From Streptosporangium canum (GTDB taxonomy: Bacteria > Actinomycetota > Actinomycetes > Streptosporangiales > Streptosporangiaceae), in contig NZ_FOQY01000012.1 in assembly GCF_900113865.1 (NCBI RefSeq), positions 124,001-188,000 of the forward strand: a stretch of DNA of 64,000 nucleotides. Reading direction: 5' to 3'. The translations under genes were made by a program, and so were the position numbers. The notes beneath the pieces are model-generated. The model searched no databases. It saw only the letters and a list, made by a program, of their open reading frames with translations, and was not told the DNA's origin. This document shows positions 27,526 through 35,923 of this stretch, in pieces; the first letter of the stretch is position 1, and each line of letters begins with the position of its first letter.

Positions 27526-28145
27526 GCGTGGAACCGGCCGTAGCCGCCCCGGAAGAACAGCAGCGGACCGCCGTCGCCGTGGACGCCGAGCTGGTGGACC
27601 CGTGCGACGACGATGACGTGGTCGCCCGCCGGGTGCTCCGCCTCGATCGAGCAGTCGATCCAGGCCAGCGCCTCGTGGATCACCGGGTTGCCGCCGGGGG
27701 ACTCGGTCCAGTGCAGGTCGGCGAACTTGTCGCCGCCCCTGCTCGCGAGCGCGGCGCAGACCGGCTCCTGGTGTTCGGCGAGCACGTTGACGGTCTGGGT
27801 CTTGGCGGCGCGCAGGCGCGGCCAGCTCGTGCTGGTGTGCGCCACGCAGAAGGCCACCAGGGGCGGGTCCAGCGAGACCGAGGTGAAGGAGTTGGCGGCC
27901 AGGCCGCATGGCTCGCCGCTTTCGGGGTCGACGGCGGTGATGGCGACGACGCCGGTGGCGAAGTGGCCGAGCACGGAGCGGAACCACTTGCCGTCCACGG
28001 CCTGGACGTGGTTCTCGGATCCGTCGGACAGGCCCTGGGGAAGGCCACTGTGCATGGCGACTCCGTTGGAGATGATGCCGTGCCCGTCGCGGGTGACGCG
28101 CAGGTGACCGTCCGGCTCCAGCAGCCGGGCCGCATGGGTGCTCAT
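27522..28145 (-). CDS. Flavin reductase family protein, HsaB/HpaC-like
   Basis: About 207 residues from the ATG at 28145, which is preceded by GAGG. The flavin-binding core runs from FRSVLGHFATGVVAITAV through CGLAANSFTSVSLDPPLVAFC to NPVIHEALAWIDCSIEAE and DHVIVVARV, the pattern of FMN/FAD reductases that feed two-component monooxygenases. HsaB is the known steroid member, but here there is an extra N-terminal segment of about 45 residues and no HsaA in the window. The luciferase-like monooxygenase at 38624-39691 carries the same type of operator and is a possible partner. Confidence 0.8.
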   Translation of the reverse strand: MSTHAARLLEPDGHLRVTRDGHGIISNGVAMHSGLPQGLSDGSENHVQAVDGKWFRSVLGHFATGVVAITAVDPESGEPCGLAANSFTSVSLDPPLVAFCVAHTSTSWPRLRAAKTQTVNVLAEHQEPVCAALASRGGDKFADLHWTESPGGNPVIHEALAWIDCSIEAEHPAGDHVIVVARVHQLGVHGDGGPLLFFRGGYGRFHA

Positions 28146-28234
28146 GGTCGCACTCGCCTCCTCGCTCGCGCCAGGTCGGCCCCCGAGGGAAGTTCGGCGG
28201 CGGACGGTGGTTCCCACCGTCTCGCTTCATATTA

Positions 28235-28250
28235 CCAAGCGCTTGCTTGG
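28235..28250. promoter_or_regulatory. KstR2-like operator upstream of flavin reductase-fadE30-ipdF
   Basis: CCAAGCGCTTGCTTGG, a perfect CCAAGC-N4-GCTTGG inverted repeat, lies 89 bases before the flavin reductase start. It faces a second box 77 bases away that serves the divergent thiolase-like gene. Confidence 0.78.
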
Positions 28251-28327
28251 ATGACAGGGGAGCGCCGGAAAAAGTGACGGATCACCCGCTCCATTGACAC
28301 CCGGGACCCGCCCCGCCTAGCCTTTGG

Positions 28328-28343
28328 CCAAGCGCTTGCTTGT
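28328..28343. promoter_or_regulatory. KstR2-like operator upstream of thiolase-like/DUF35 pair
   Basis: CCAAGCGCTTGCTTGT matches the consensus at 15 of 16 positions and lies 9 bases before the first possible start codon of the thiolase-like gene. Binding there would block transcription or initiation directly. Confidence 0.78.
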
Positions 28344-28352
28344 ATTCAGGGG

Positions 28353-29516
28353 GTGCGCGTGCGCGGTTTCCGGGACCGTACGGCTGTCGCGGGGGTCGGA
28401 TACACGCGGCTGTCCAAGAACTCCGGGGTCAGCACGCTGACCCTGGCCTGCGAGGCCGTCCTGGCCGCCCTGGAGGACGCCGGCCTGACCGCCGACGACG
28501 TGGACGGCATCGCCACCCACCGGGTCGGCGACTCCGCCGCCCCCTCGGTGGTCGGCCCCGCGCTCGGCATCCACCGGCCGAGCTGGTACCTGGACCAGTT
28601 CGGCGGCGGCAGCGTCTCGCACGCGGTGGTCGGGCAGGCCGCGCTCGCGGTCGCGGCGGGGATGGCCGAGACGGTCGTCTGCTACCGGGCGATCAACGCG
28701 CGTTCGGAGTTCCGGATGGGCGGGACGGGCCGGGGCCTGCCGGCCGGCCCGGAGGTGCAGTACCAGGCGCCCTACGGCTACTTCGCGCCGCCGCAGCAGT
28801 ACGCGATGTTCGCCCGCGCCCACATGGCGAGGTACGGCACGCGGCCCGAGCACTTCGGCCGGCTCGCGGTCACGCAGCGGGCCAACGCGGTGAAGAACCC
28901 CCGCGCGCTCATGCGCACCCCGATCACCCTGGACGACTACTTCGACAGCCGGTGGATCGCGGAGCCGTTCCGGCTGCTCGACTGCTGCCTGGAGACCGAC
29001 GGGGCCTGCGCGCTCGTCATCACCCGCGCGGACAGGGCCCGGGACCTGAGACGGCCGCCGGTGCTGATCTCCGCGGCGGCGTGGGGCGGCGGTGACTCCT
29101 TCATGTCCGGCGGCGGCGCGGACACCACGGTGACCGCCGCGGCCGAGCTGGCCCCCCGCCTCTACCGGCAGGCGGGCGTCGGCCCCGCCGAGATCGACGT
29201 GGCCGAGATCTACGACTGCTTCACCTACTCGGTGATCGTGCAGCTGGAGGACTACGGGTTCTGCGCCAAGGGCGAGGGCGGGCCGTACGTCGCCTCCGGC
29301 GCCACCGAGCCCGGCGGCGAGCTGCCGGTCAACACGCACGGCGGGTTCCTCTCCGAGGGATACGTGCACGGCGTCAACCACATCGCCGAGGCCGTCTCGC
29401 AACTGCGCGGCGACGCCGGTGACAGGCAGGTCGACGGCGCCGAGGTGGCCCTGTCCACCGCCCAGCCCGGCTACATCCTGCCCGCCACCTCGGCCCTGAT
29501 CCTCCGGAAGGGGTGA
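28353..29516 (+). CDS. Thiolase-like (Ltp-type) protein, probable retro-aldolase or thiolase partner of DUF35
   Basis: A 387-residue thiolase-superfamily protein. The segment that holds the nucleophilic Cys in true thiolases reads QFGGGSVSHA here, with no Cys. The C-terminal features AEIYDCFTYSVIVQLEDYGFC and NTHGGFLSEGYVHGVNH are retained. This pattern, plus a coupled DUF35 gene, resembles the Ltp2-ChsH2 (DUF35) aldolase that removes the C17 side chain of steroids. GTG at 28353 opens the frame, but AGGGGG is better spaced for the GTG at 28359. A KstR2-like box lies just upstream. The substrate is inferred. Confidence 0.8.
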   Translation: MRVRGFRDRTAVAGVGYTRLSKNSGVSTLTLACEAVLAALEDAGLTADDVDGIATHRVGDSAAPSVVGPALGIHRPSWYLDQFGGGSVSHAVVGQAALAVAAGMAETVVCYRAINARSEFRMGGTGRGLPAGPEVQYQAPYGYFAPPQQYAMFARAHMARYGTRPEHFGRLAVTQRANAVKNPRALMRTPITLDDYFDSRWIAEPFRLLDCCLETDGACALVITRADRARDLRRPPVLISAAAWGGGDSFMSGGGADTTVTAAAELAPRLYRQAGVGPAEIDVAEIYDCFTYSVIVQLEDYGFCAKGEGGPYVASGATEPGGELPVNTHGGFLSEGYVHGVNHIAEAVSQLRGDAGDRQVDGAEVALSTAQPGYILPATSALILRKG

Positions 29517-29905
29517 GCATGCGCCCGGTGACCGATCGCGACTCGGCGGAATGGTGGGAGCGGGTCGCCCGGCACGAGTTCGTCGTCCAGCGCTGCGACT
29601 CCTGCGGCACGCTGCGGTTCCCGGCCCGGGCCTACTGCCACCGCTGCCGGACCTGCCGGTGGCACTGGCAGCCGATCGGCCCCACCGGCCGCGTCGAGAG
29701 CTGGATCGTCAGCCACCAGCCCTTCCTCGCCGGGGTGACCGAGCCCTACGTCGTGGTGACGGTACGGCTGGCGGACGCGCCCGAATGCGTGATGTACGGC
29801 AACTGGGAGCGGCGGGAGCCGCCGGTCGCGGGCCAGGCCGTCCGGGCGGTCTTCACCGTCGTCGACGAGGAGCTCTCCCTGATCAACTGGCGGCCGCTGG
29901 AGTGA
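29513..29905 (+). CDS. DUF35 (rubredoxin-like zinc ribbon plus OB-fold) protein
   Basis: A 130-residue protein. The N-terminal zinc ribbon has CDSCGTLRFPARAYCHRC near residues 29-46, four cysteines; a fifth at TCRW follows. An OB-fold spans residues 55-125 (WIVSHQPFLAGVTEPYVVVTVRL). DUF35 proteins bind thiolase-like enzymes and stabilise their CoA-substrate site, as in the Ltp2-ChsH2 aldolase. The GTG start overlaps the thiolase stop (GTGA), fitting a 1:1 complex. An ATG 6 bases on is an alternative start. Confidence 0.87.
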   Translation: MSMRPVTDRDSAEWWERVARHEFVVQRCDSCGTLRFPARAYCHRCRTCRWHWQPIGPTGRVESWIVSHQPFLAGVTEPYVVVTVRLADAPECVMYGNWERREPPVAGQAVRAVFTVVDEELSLINWRPLE

Positions 29906-29910
29906 CGCGG

Positions 29911-30074
29911 CCCCGGCGGGCCCGTGCCCCGGCGCCTGCGCGCCCTGAGCCGTGCGGACGGTCCCGCGTTCGGGCTGTTCCGTGTTCCGGCGGGTCCGTG
30001 TCCTGACGAGAGCGTGTTCCGGCGGGTCCGTGTTCTGACGAGAGCGTGCCCTGACGGGTCCGTGCCCTGGCGGG
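29911..30074 (+). repeat. Tandem repeats of about 32 bases downstream of the DUF35 gene
   Basis: Two near-identical units (29981-30012 and 30013-30044, each CGTGTTCCGGCGGGTCCGTG plus 12 more bases) differ at one position. A degenerate third copy follows at 30045-30074, and a related sequence (CCCCGGCGGGCCCGTGCCCC, 29911-29930) begins 5 bases after the stop codon. The array runs directly into the terminator hairpin. Confidence 0.85.
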
Positions 30075-30097
30075 CGTGGGGGACCCGCCAGGGCACG
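30061..30097. terminator. Strong hairpin between convergent DUF35 and hypothetical genes
   Basis: CGTGCCCTGGCGGG (30061-30074) pairs perfectly with 30084-30097 around a 9-base loop, a 14-base GC-rich stem. It lies between convergent genes and so could stop transcription from both sides. There is no T-run, as is common in high-GC actinobacteria. The left arm overlaps the last tandem repeat. Confidence 0.75.
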
Positions 30098-30154
30098 TTC
30101 CGCCCCGGCGCGGCGGTGTGAGGACCCCGGCGAGGGTTGGGGTCCTGGCACCGG

Positions 30155-30508
30155 CTAGTCGCGCACGGAGTCGGTGGGGGGAGAGGCGTGGGCCTGGGGA
30201 CCCGTCCTCTCCCCGGAGGGGCCGTCGCCGGCCGCCGGTCCGCGGTGGTGCCGTGAGATGAGGCGTGCCGCCCCGGCCGGGTCGTCGGCGGGGTGGACCG
30301 TCTCCCGGCCGTTCTCGCTCCACACGAAAAGGCCGCTCTTGCACCACACGGTCAGATCGGTCAGCACCGACAGCACGGACATGCCGTTCCCGTCGCTCTG
30401 GTAGGTGTGGGTGAATCCCTGGCGATGCAACGCGTAGCGCAGTAAACGTGTTGCCTCACAGGGGTCGCGCCAGGGCAGATATGGCGTGTCCGTGCGGACC
30501 GACAGCAC
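30155..30508 (-). CDS. Hypothetical protein
   Basis: A 117-residue protein of no recognised family. Visible features: YLPWRDPCEATRLLRYALHR (helical, N-terminal), a beta-rich middle (SVLSVLTDLTVWCKSGLFVW), and a low-complexity Pro/Gly/Ser tail. The GTG start is supported by GGAGG 8 bases upstream. It is divergent from a GntR-family regulator and may be its target. Codon use is like the neighbours, so this is probably a real gene. Confidence 0.65.
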   Translation of the reverse strand: MLSVRTDTPYLPWRDPCEATRLLRYALHRQGFTHTYQSDGNGMSVLSVLTDLTVWCKSGLFVWSENGRETVHPADDPAGAARLISRHHRGPAAGDGPSGERTGPQAHASPPTDSVRD

Positions 30509-30643
30509 CGGTCTTCACCTCCTACCGACCTTTCGATGGATTTGTACCAACGATTGGATAATGCGGCTCGCGGGAGGTTGGGTCAAGGGGCTGTTCCCCG
30601 CTAGAACCAGATCGTCTAGTTTTGTTGGCACAAAGGGGACTAA

Positions 30644-31387
30644 ATGGCACGGTCAACGCTGTATCAGTTGGTGGCCTCCGAGCTTCGGAGAACCATCTAC
30701 TCCGGTGCGCTCGGGCCGGGAGATCAGCTGCCGACCGAGGCGGAACTCATGCTGTCGCACCAGGTCAGCCGGAACACCGTGCGGCTCGCCCTCGGCGAGC
30801 TGGTCAACGAGGGCCTGGTCACCCGCACCCCGCGCCGGGGGACCGTGGTCAGGGAGCGCCGCCCGCTGCTCATCCACCCCCAGCGCGAGCTCCGGCCGCA
30901 GCGGGAGACCAGGGAGGCGTTCGCCTGGGCGGTCTCCCAGGAGGGCCGCGCCCCCAGCCAGGAGATCGAGGTCGCGATCGTCCAGCCGGTCGAGGAGATC
31001 GCCAGCAGGCTGGAGCTGCCCGACGAGGAGCTCGCCGTGGTCCGCCGCCGGCTGCGGTTCGTGGACGGCCAGCCGTACAACACCAACGACTCCTACTTCC
31101 CCCTGGCGCTGGTCGCCGACTCCGAGATCGCCCGCCCCGGCGACATCACGCGCGGCGCCAACAGGGTGCTGGAGGAGCTCGGCCATCCCCAGGTCCGGGT
31201 GGTCGACGACATCTGGGCCCGGATGCCCACCAGCTCGGAGACCGAGCGGCTCCAGCTCCAGTCGGGAACCCCCGTGGTCGTCTACGTCCGGGTCGGATAC
31301 GACGAGAGCGACACCCCCGTACGCGTCGCGGTGTCGGTCCTCCCCGCCGACAAGCACCTGATCAGATACGAGCTGGAAAGCCGTTGA
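30644..31387 (+). CDS. GntR-family (HutC subfamily) transcriptional regulator
   Basis: A 247-residue protein with a winged helix at residues 8-75 (SGALGPGDQLPTEAELMLSH; VSRNTVRLALGELVNEGLVT), followed by a UTRA effector domain at about 95-240 (RRRLRFVDGQPYNTNDSYFP; DDIWARMPTSSETERLQL). AAAGGGGAC precedes the ATG. HutC-type regulators answer to small molecules such as sugars, amino acids or their derivatives. No transporter or enzyme operon is directly attached, so its target may be the divergent small gene or itself. Confidence 0.88.
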   Translation: MARSTLYQLVASELRRTIYSGALGPGDQLPTEAELMLSHQVSRNTVRLALGELVNEGLVTRTPRRGTVVRERRPLLIHPQRELRPQRETREAFAWAVSQEGRAPSQEIEVAIVQPVEEIASRLELPDEELAVVRRRLRFVDGQPYNTNDSYFPLALVADSEIARPGDITRGANRVLEELGHPQVRVVDDIWARMPTSSETERLQLQSGTPVVVYVRVGYDESDTPVRVAVSVLPADKHLIRYELESR

Positions 31388-31600
31388 CGTCCCCGTGGCC
31401 GCCCTGACGGGGCGGCCCCGTTCACGTCCGCGCCGCGGGCGGCCATCGGGTCGCACCCGCCGGACGGGCAGGCACGGCCTCTTCCCTCGCCCCGCCTCAG
31501 ACCCCTAGGCGCCCCGCCTAGCCCGGCATGGATACCGTGCGCCACCGTTCGGCCACGCTCCGTGTCAACTCGCGCACCCAGTGCAACGAAGGGATGAACC

Positions 31601-32203
31601 ATGCACTCGAACACCGTCAACCCCACCACGCGCCGGCTCACGCTGCGCGCCGCCACCGCCGCCGACCTCCCGGGAGTGCTCGCGCTCCTCGCCGAGACGG
31701 CCGGCTGGCTGAACGGCCGCGGCGTGCGGCAGTGGCCCGCCGGAGGCTTCCCCGCCGAGCGCATCGCCCCGCTGATCGAGGAGGGGACCATGTATCTGCT
31801 GGACGGCGAGGAGGGGCCCGCCGCCACCCTCGCCCTGGACGGTCAGGCCGACCCCGAGTTCTGGGCGGCCGGAGACGACCCGGGCTCGGCGCTCTACGTC
31901 CACAAACTGGCCGTGGCGCGCGCCCACTCCGGCCGGGGCCTGGGGGAGGCGCTGCTCGACTGGGCGGGCCTGCGGGTGCTGGGGATGGGCAGGAGATGGC
32001 TCCGGCTTGACTGCTCCAAGGACAACACGCGGCTGCAGGACTACTATCGGGACCAGCGTTTCGCCCACCTCCGCACGGTCGATCTGCCGCACCGTGCCTC
32101 GGGGGCGCTGTTCCAGCGGGCCGGTGGCCTGCGGGGCGGCGCTCTCGGCGCCGCGATGCCCTTCGTGGACTGGCGTGGATCTTCGGTACGGCAGCATGTC
32201 TGA
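31601..32203 (+). CDS. GNAT-family N-acetyltransferase
   Basis: A 200-residue protein with the GNAT acetyl-CoA motif in VHKLAVARAHSGRGLGEALLDWA near residues 104-126 (the R/Q-x-x-G-x-G/A loop reads HSGRGLG). The following strand ends in LDCSKDNTRLQDYYRDQ, where the Tyr can serve as general acid. The acceptor substrate is unknown. It starts after a 213-base gap with no visible gene and precedes cutC in the same direction by 43 bases, so the two may form one unit. Confidence 0.82.
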   Translation: MHSNTVNPTTRRLTLRAATAADLPGVLALLAETAGWLNGRGVRQWPAGGFPAERIAPLIEEGTMYLLDGEEGPAATLALDGQADPEFWAAGDDPGSALYVHKLAVARAHSGRGLGEALLDWAGLRVLGMGRRWLRLDCSKDNTRLQDYYRDQRFAHLRTVDLPHRASGALFQRAGGLRGGALGAAMPFVDWRGSSVRQHV

Positions 32204-32246
32204 ACCACGGCGATCCTGGGACAAAGTCATCCGATAGCCTCACCCC

Positions 32247-32921
32247 ATGACCGGATCCTTGCTTGAGGTGATCGCGCTCGACGTGCGTGACGCCGTCGCG
32301 GCGGAAGAAGGCGGCGCCGACCGCCTGGAGATCGTCGTCGACATGGCGTCCGACGGGCTCACCCCGGCGGTGGAGACGGTCGCGGCGATCTCCAAGGAGT
32401 GCGCGCTGCCGCAGATGGTGATGCTGCGCGGCGAGGCCTCGTTCCTGGCCACGCCCGAGTCGCTGGAGGGCCTGCGGCGTGACGCCAGGGCCCTCTCCGA
32501 GGCGGGCGCGGCCGGGTTCGTGTTCGGCTTCCTCGACTCCGCCGGAGTGGTCGACCTGGCCGCCACCGAGGCGCTCATCCACGCCGTCGCCCCGCTGCCC
32601 TGGACCTTCCACCGGGCCGTCGACCACGCGGCCGACATCCAGGCGGGCTGGCGGGCCGTCCGGCTGCTGCCCAACCTCGCCACCGTGCTCACCTCCGGCT
32701 CGCCCGACGGGGTGGGCGACGGCCTGCCGCTGCTCAAGACCCGCTGCGAGGCCGGCGACGGCCCGCTGATCATGGCGGGCGGCGGGCTCAGGCCGGGTCA
32801 CGTCCCGGCGCTGCTGGAGTACGGCGTGCGGGCCTTCCACGTCGGCAGCGCGGTGCGGCACTCGTGGTCCGACCCGATCGACGCGCGCCTGGTCCGCCAG
32901 TGGCGGGCCCTGATCGACTGA
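32247..32921 (+). CDS. cutC: CutC-family TIM-barrel protein
   Basis: A 224-residue protein with the CutC start LLEVIALDVRDAVAAEEGGA, RLEIVVDMASDGLTPA, then VFGFLDSAGVVDL, TFHRAVDHAADI near residues 116-127 and MAGGGLRPGHVPALLE near 173-188. CutC was first linked to copper homeostasis in E. coli, but its biochemical role is unsettled. The protein is a little shorter than the usual 245 residues. Confidence 0.85.
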   Translation: MTGSLLEVIALDVRDAVAAEEGGADRLEIVVDMASDGLTPAVETVAAISKECALPQMVMLRGEASFLATPESLEGLRRDARALSEAGAAGFVFGFLDSAGVVDLAATEALIHAVAPLPWTFHRAVDHAADIQAGWRAVRLLPNLATVLTSGSPDGVGDGLPLLKTRCEAGDGPLIMAGGGLRPGHVPALLEYGVRAFHVGSAVRHSWSDPIDARLVRQWRALID

Positions 32922-32942
32922 CGCGTACGGGGGACCCGCCGG

Positions 32943-34115
32943 TCACGCCTTCCCCAGGGCCAGGTCGGCGCGGCGGAGGGCGGCGGCCATCGTCCGGACC
33001 GTGGCGGGCTCGTCCATCACGCCGCCGGCCGCCTCGCGCCGCTCCTCCCAGGCGCGCACCCGCCGCGCGTACTCCTCGTAGCGCGACAGGTGGAAGTGGT
33101 AGACCGCGGCGTAACGGCTGACCAGGTGTGAGGGGTGCATGTCCCAGCCCTGGTAGAAGCCGTTGCTCAGGGAGTGCCTGACCAGCTCCGCGTGCCGCCG
33201 CCACAGCTCCCGCACGGCGTGCCCGTCGCCGGAGGCGGGCGAGGCGGCCAGCGAGCCGTCCGACAGCTCCACCCCGGTCCCGGCGAACGCCGTCCGCATG
33301 ACGTGCCGGGCGTGGTCGCAGACCGGATGGTCCAGCCGCTGCTCGTGCGGGGGCAGGGAGCAGCTCGCCGTGTAGTCGAAGACGCCGAAGTGCGCGGCGG
33401 CCAGCCTGCCCCCGAGCGAGGCGGCCAGGGAGGGGGCGAGGAACAGCACCGTCTGGGGGGCCTCCACCTGCATCTCGAAGCGGAGCGTGCCGCCGGCGAG
33501 GCCGAGCCCTCCCTCCAGCGCCTCCAGGCAGTCGGCGAACTGGCCGAGATAGGCCCTCATCAGGACCTTGGGGAAGGTGACCACGAACCCCGCGGGCAGG
33601 TGCCCGGCCCGCTCCATCACCCCGGTCAGGAACCCGTCCAGCGTCCGGACGCTCCGGGCCGGATCGCCGTCGGCGAACGACTTCACCCGCAGGCCCCAGC
33701 GGCGGGGGAGCGTCCCGTCCGCGTGCAGGGCGGCGACGGCCGCCGCGGCCCGGACGGCGTGGCCGTCCTCCTCGCCGGGGCGCAGGCCGTAGCCGTCCTC
33801 GAAGTCCACCCGCAGGTCCTCGACCGGCTCCGTGGCGAGCTTCGCGGCGACCTTCTCGTGCACGGCCCCCGCCAGCCGCTCGTCCATGCCGAAGAACCTC
33901 GCCATGTCCTCGGCGGGCAGGTGCCGCCCGAACAGCTCCAGCGCCGCCCCTCCCCACTCCGCCACCGTCCCCGCGCCGAACCGGTCGGCCGGCACGTAGA
34001 CGGTGTGCACCGGCTGCCACCGCGGCGCCGCCGCCGGATAGGCCGCCGACTGCTCGCGGTGGGTCTCCCCGAAGCCGGGGATCAGGGCCAGCGGGTCGGT
34101 GAGCGTGACGCGCAT
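32943..34115 (-). CDS. HpcH/HpaI aldolase / citrate lyase-like protein (DUF6986)
   Basis: A 390-residue protein. The TIM-barrel features VDFEDGYGLRPGEED near residues 103-117 (acidic metal-binding segment), RVKSF and LRFEMQVEAPQTVLF near 200-214 (the Glu of citrate-lyase-like enzymes) are visible, then HFGVFDYTAS and SNGFYQGWDMHPSHLV. These suggest a magnesium-dependent C-C lyase or malate-synthase-like enzyme acting on a CoA ester or 2-oxo acid. The family is widespread in actinomycetes without a proven reaction. It is convergent with cutC and faces the end of fprA. Confidence 0.75.
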   Translation of the reverse strand: MRVTLTDPLALIPGFGETHREQSAAYPAAAPRWQPVHTVYVPADRFGAGTVAEWGGAALELFGRHLPAEDMARFFGMDERLAGAVHEKVAAKLATEPVEDLRVDFEDGYGLRPGEEDGHAVRAAAAVAALHADGTLPRRWGLRVKSFADGDPARSVRTLDGFLTGVMERAGHLPAGFVVTFPKVLMRAYLGQFADCLEALEGGLGLAGGTLRFEMQVEAPQTVLFLAPSLAASLGGRLAAAHFGVFDYTASCSLPPHEQRLDHPVCDHARHVMRTAFAGTGVELSDGSLAASPASGDGHAVRELWRRHAELVRHSLSNGFYQGWDMHPSHLVSRYAAVYHFHLSRYEEYARRVRAWEERREAAGGVMDEPATVRTMAAALRRADLALGKA

Positions 34116-34140
34116 CGGGTGCTCCTCATGGAGGATCGGC

Positions 34141-34253
34141 GGCCGGAGGCGGTGGGCGGGCCGGCGGGGCGTGCCGTCCGGAGGGGCGGAGGGGCGTGCT
34201 GTCCGGAGGGGCGGCGGGCCGGAGGCGGTGGGCGGGTCAGCGGCCGGAGGCGG
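34141..34253. repeat. GC-rich direct repeats at the 3' end of fprA
   Basis: The 20-base unit GGCCGGAGGCGGTGGGCGGG occurs at 34141-34160 and 34217-34236, the second copy ending one base before the fprA stop codon. Its first 12 bases recur inside the last fprA codons at 34242-34253. Between them lies a second pair, GGGCGTGC(C/T)GTCCGGAGGGGCGG. The sequence therefore seems to have grown by duplication of the gene end. Confidence 0.8.
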
Positions 34254-35535
34254 CGAGCATGGCGGCGAGGCCGAGGAGCTTGACGCGTTCGCCGCGGCCC
34301 AGGGTCCTGGCCAGGGCCGCCTCGGCCGCCTCGATGGCCAGCCAGTGCCGGTAGGTGATGGGCGAGACGCCCCGGGACGCGAGGACGGCGTCCAGGTCCG
34401 CGCGCCGTACCGGCTCGCGGCCGGCGAGGTCGGCCAGGAGGGTGCGGACCGTCTCGGCGGCGTCGGACTTGTTGGTGCCGATCACACCGGTCGGGCCGCG
34501 CTTGAGCCAGCCCGCCACGTACTCGCGGTCACGGACCCGGCCGGCCTCGTTCGGCACGGTCATGGTGGCGTCGGAGAAGGGGACGCCGGGCAGCGGCACG
34601 CTCTGGTAGCCGACCGAGCGCAGGACCATGCCGACCGGAAGGGTCTCGAACTCGCCGGTGCCCACGACGCGGCCCTCCACCAGCCGGGTGCGTTCGAGCC
34701 TGAGCGCCTCCACCCGGCTCTCGCCGAGGATCTCCACCGGGCGCATCCAGAACCGTACGTCCAGCCGTCTGGGGCGGCCCACGGGGCCGCGGGCGGCCCA
34801 GCTCTGCAGCACCTCGACGTTCCCCCGGATCTGCCGCGACGCCTCCGTGACGTCCGCCACCGCCTCCTCGGGCCGCACGCACACGTCCGCGTTGGTCAGC
34901 TCGCCCAGCTCCCGCAGCTCCTTCAGGGTGAACTTGGCGTGCTCGGGCCCCCGGCGGCCGATCATGTGGATGGCCTTGACCTGGCTGCCGGCCAGCCGGG
35001 TCAGCACCTCCTCCGGCACGTCCGTGGCGCGCAGCTCCTCGGCGGTCTTGGCCAGGACGCGCACCACGTCGACCGCCACGTTGCCCACGCCGATCACCGC
35101 GACCTCCGGGCTGTCGAGGACGAAGCGGTCGGCGGGAGTGTCGGGGTGGCCGCAGTACCAGTTCACGAAGTCGGTGGCCGCCACGCTGCCGGGCAGGTCC
35201 TCGCCGGGGATGCCCATCCGCCGGTCCACCATCGCGCCGGTGCAGTAGACCACGGCGTCGTAGCAGTCCAGCAGGTCGGTGACGCCGACGTCCTTGCCGA
35301 GCTCGACACCGCCCAGGAACCGCACGGCCGGCAGCTCCAGCACCCGGCGCAGGTATTGCGCGATCGACTTGATCGAGGTGTGGTCGGGGGCCACGCCGTA
35401 GCGCACCAGGCCGTAGGGGGTGGGCAGCCGCTCGATCACGTCCACCTCGACGGATCCGGGGGCCTGCTTCGTCAACGCCTCGGCCGTGTAGACCCCGGCA
35501 GGTCCCGACCCGACAATCGCGACTCGCAGTGACAC
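34237..35535 (-). CDS. fprA: Ferredoxin/adrenodoxin NADP+ reductase, FprA type
   Basis: A 432-residue flavoprotein with an FAD-binding GSGPAGVYTAEAL near residues 9-21, PTPYGLVRYGVAPDH near 38-52, an NADP-binding GVGNVAVDVVRVLAK near 150-164, IGRRGPEHAKFTLKELREL, and the C-terminal FAD segment WLKRGPTGVIGTNKSDA. FprA passes electrons from NADPH to ferredoxin, for instance for cytochrome P450s or ferredoxin-dependent oxygenases. Its position between steroid genes suggests that it could supply steroid-degrading monooxygenases, but no KstR2-like box precedes it. Confidence 0.9.
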   Translation of the reverse strand: MSLRVAIVGSGPAGVYTAEALTKQAPGSVEVDVIERLPTPYGLVRYGVAPDHTSIKSIAQYLRRVLELPAVRFLGGVELGKDVGVTDLLDCYDAVVYCTGAMVDRRMGIPGEDLPGSVAATDFVNWYCGHPDTPADRFVLDSPEVAVIGVGNVAVDVVRVLAKTAEELRATDVPEEVLTRLAGSQVKAIHMIGRRGPEHAKFTLKELRELGELTNADVCVRPEEAVADVTEASRQIRGNVEVLQSWAARGPVGRPRRLDVRFWMRPVEILGESRVEALRLERTRLVEGRVVGTGEFETLPVGMVLRSVGYQSVPLPGVPFSDATMTVPNEAGRVRDREYVAGWLKRGPTGVIGTNKSDAAETVRTLLADLAGREPVRRADLDAVLASRGVSPITYRHWLAIEAAEAALARTLGRGERVKLLGLAAMLAASGR

Positions 35536-35883
35536 GTCGCCTCCTAGGGCGCTGGCTGTCGTGAACGCGATTCTGTATCAACGGGGCCCGCCCTGCCAGC
35601 CTCGACAGGCCGAGATGATCCAGATGATCCGCGTGACCGGTGCGTGCCCCCGTTCCCGGCGGGGGATTCCAGGCTGCGCCGGATATATCCGTCGTACCCA
35701 CTCGTGGCGGTTATCCCGTGGTGTCCCGCCCTCCGAGGCCGCTCCCGTCCCGCGTCTCCTGTCCCGCGTCAGGCCTCCCGCGCCCGCAGGACCCGCTTGG
35801 ACCCGCCCGCCCGCGCCCGCAGGACCCGCTTGGTCCTGCTCGCTCGCGCGCAGGAGCCGCTTGGACCTGCCGGCTGACGCCGG
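35536..35883. other. 348-base gene-free stretch upstream of fprA with degenerate repeats
   Basis: No gene was supported here. The right half (35781-35880) consists of short repeats related to the end of fadD3. The left part (35536-35660) is less repetitive and should hold the fprA promoter, but no clear -35/-10 pair or operator was recognised. Confidence 0.6.
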
Positions 35884-35923
35884 TCACCTCTCCGCGGCCG
35901 CCCGCGCGCGCAGGACCCGCTTG
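35781..35923. repeat. Repeats copying the last codons of fadD3
   Basis: The 19-base unit CGCCCGCAGGACCCGCTTG occurs at 35781-35799 and 35814-35832; a variant lies at 35845-35863. The apparent source is inside the fadD3 coding end at 35905-35923, where it encodes KRVLRAR on the minus strand. Spacing is 31-33 bases between the three external copies. All copies lie just beyond or within the gene end. Confidence 0.82.
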
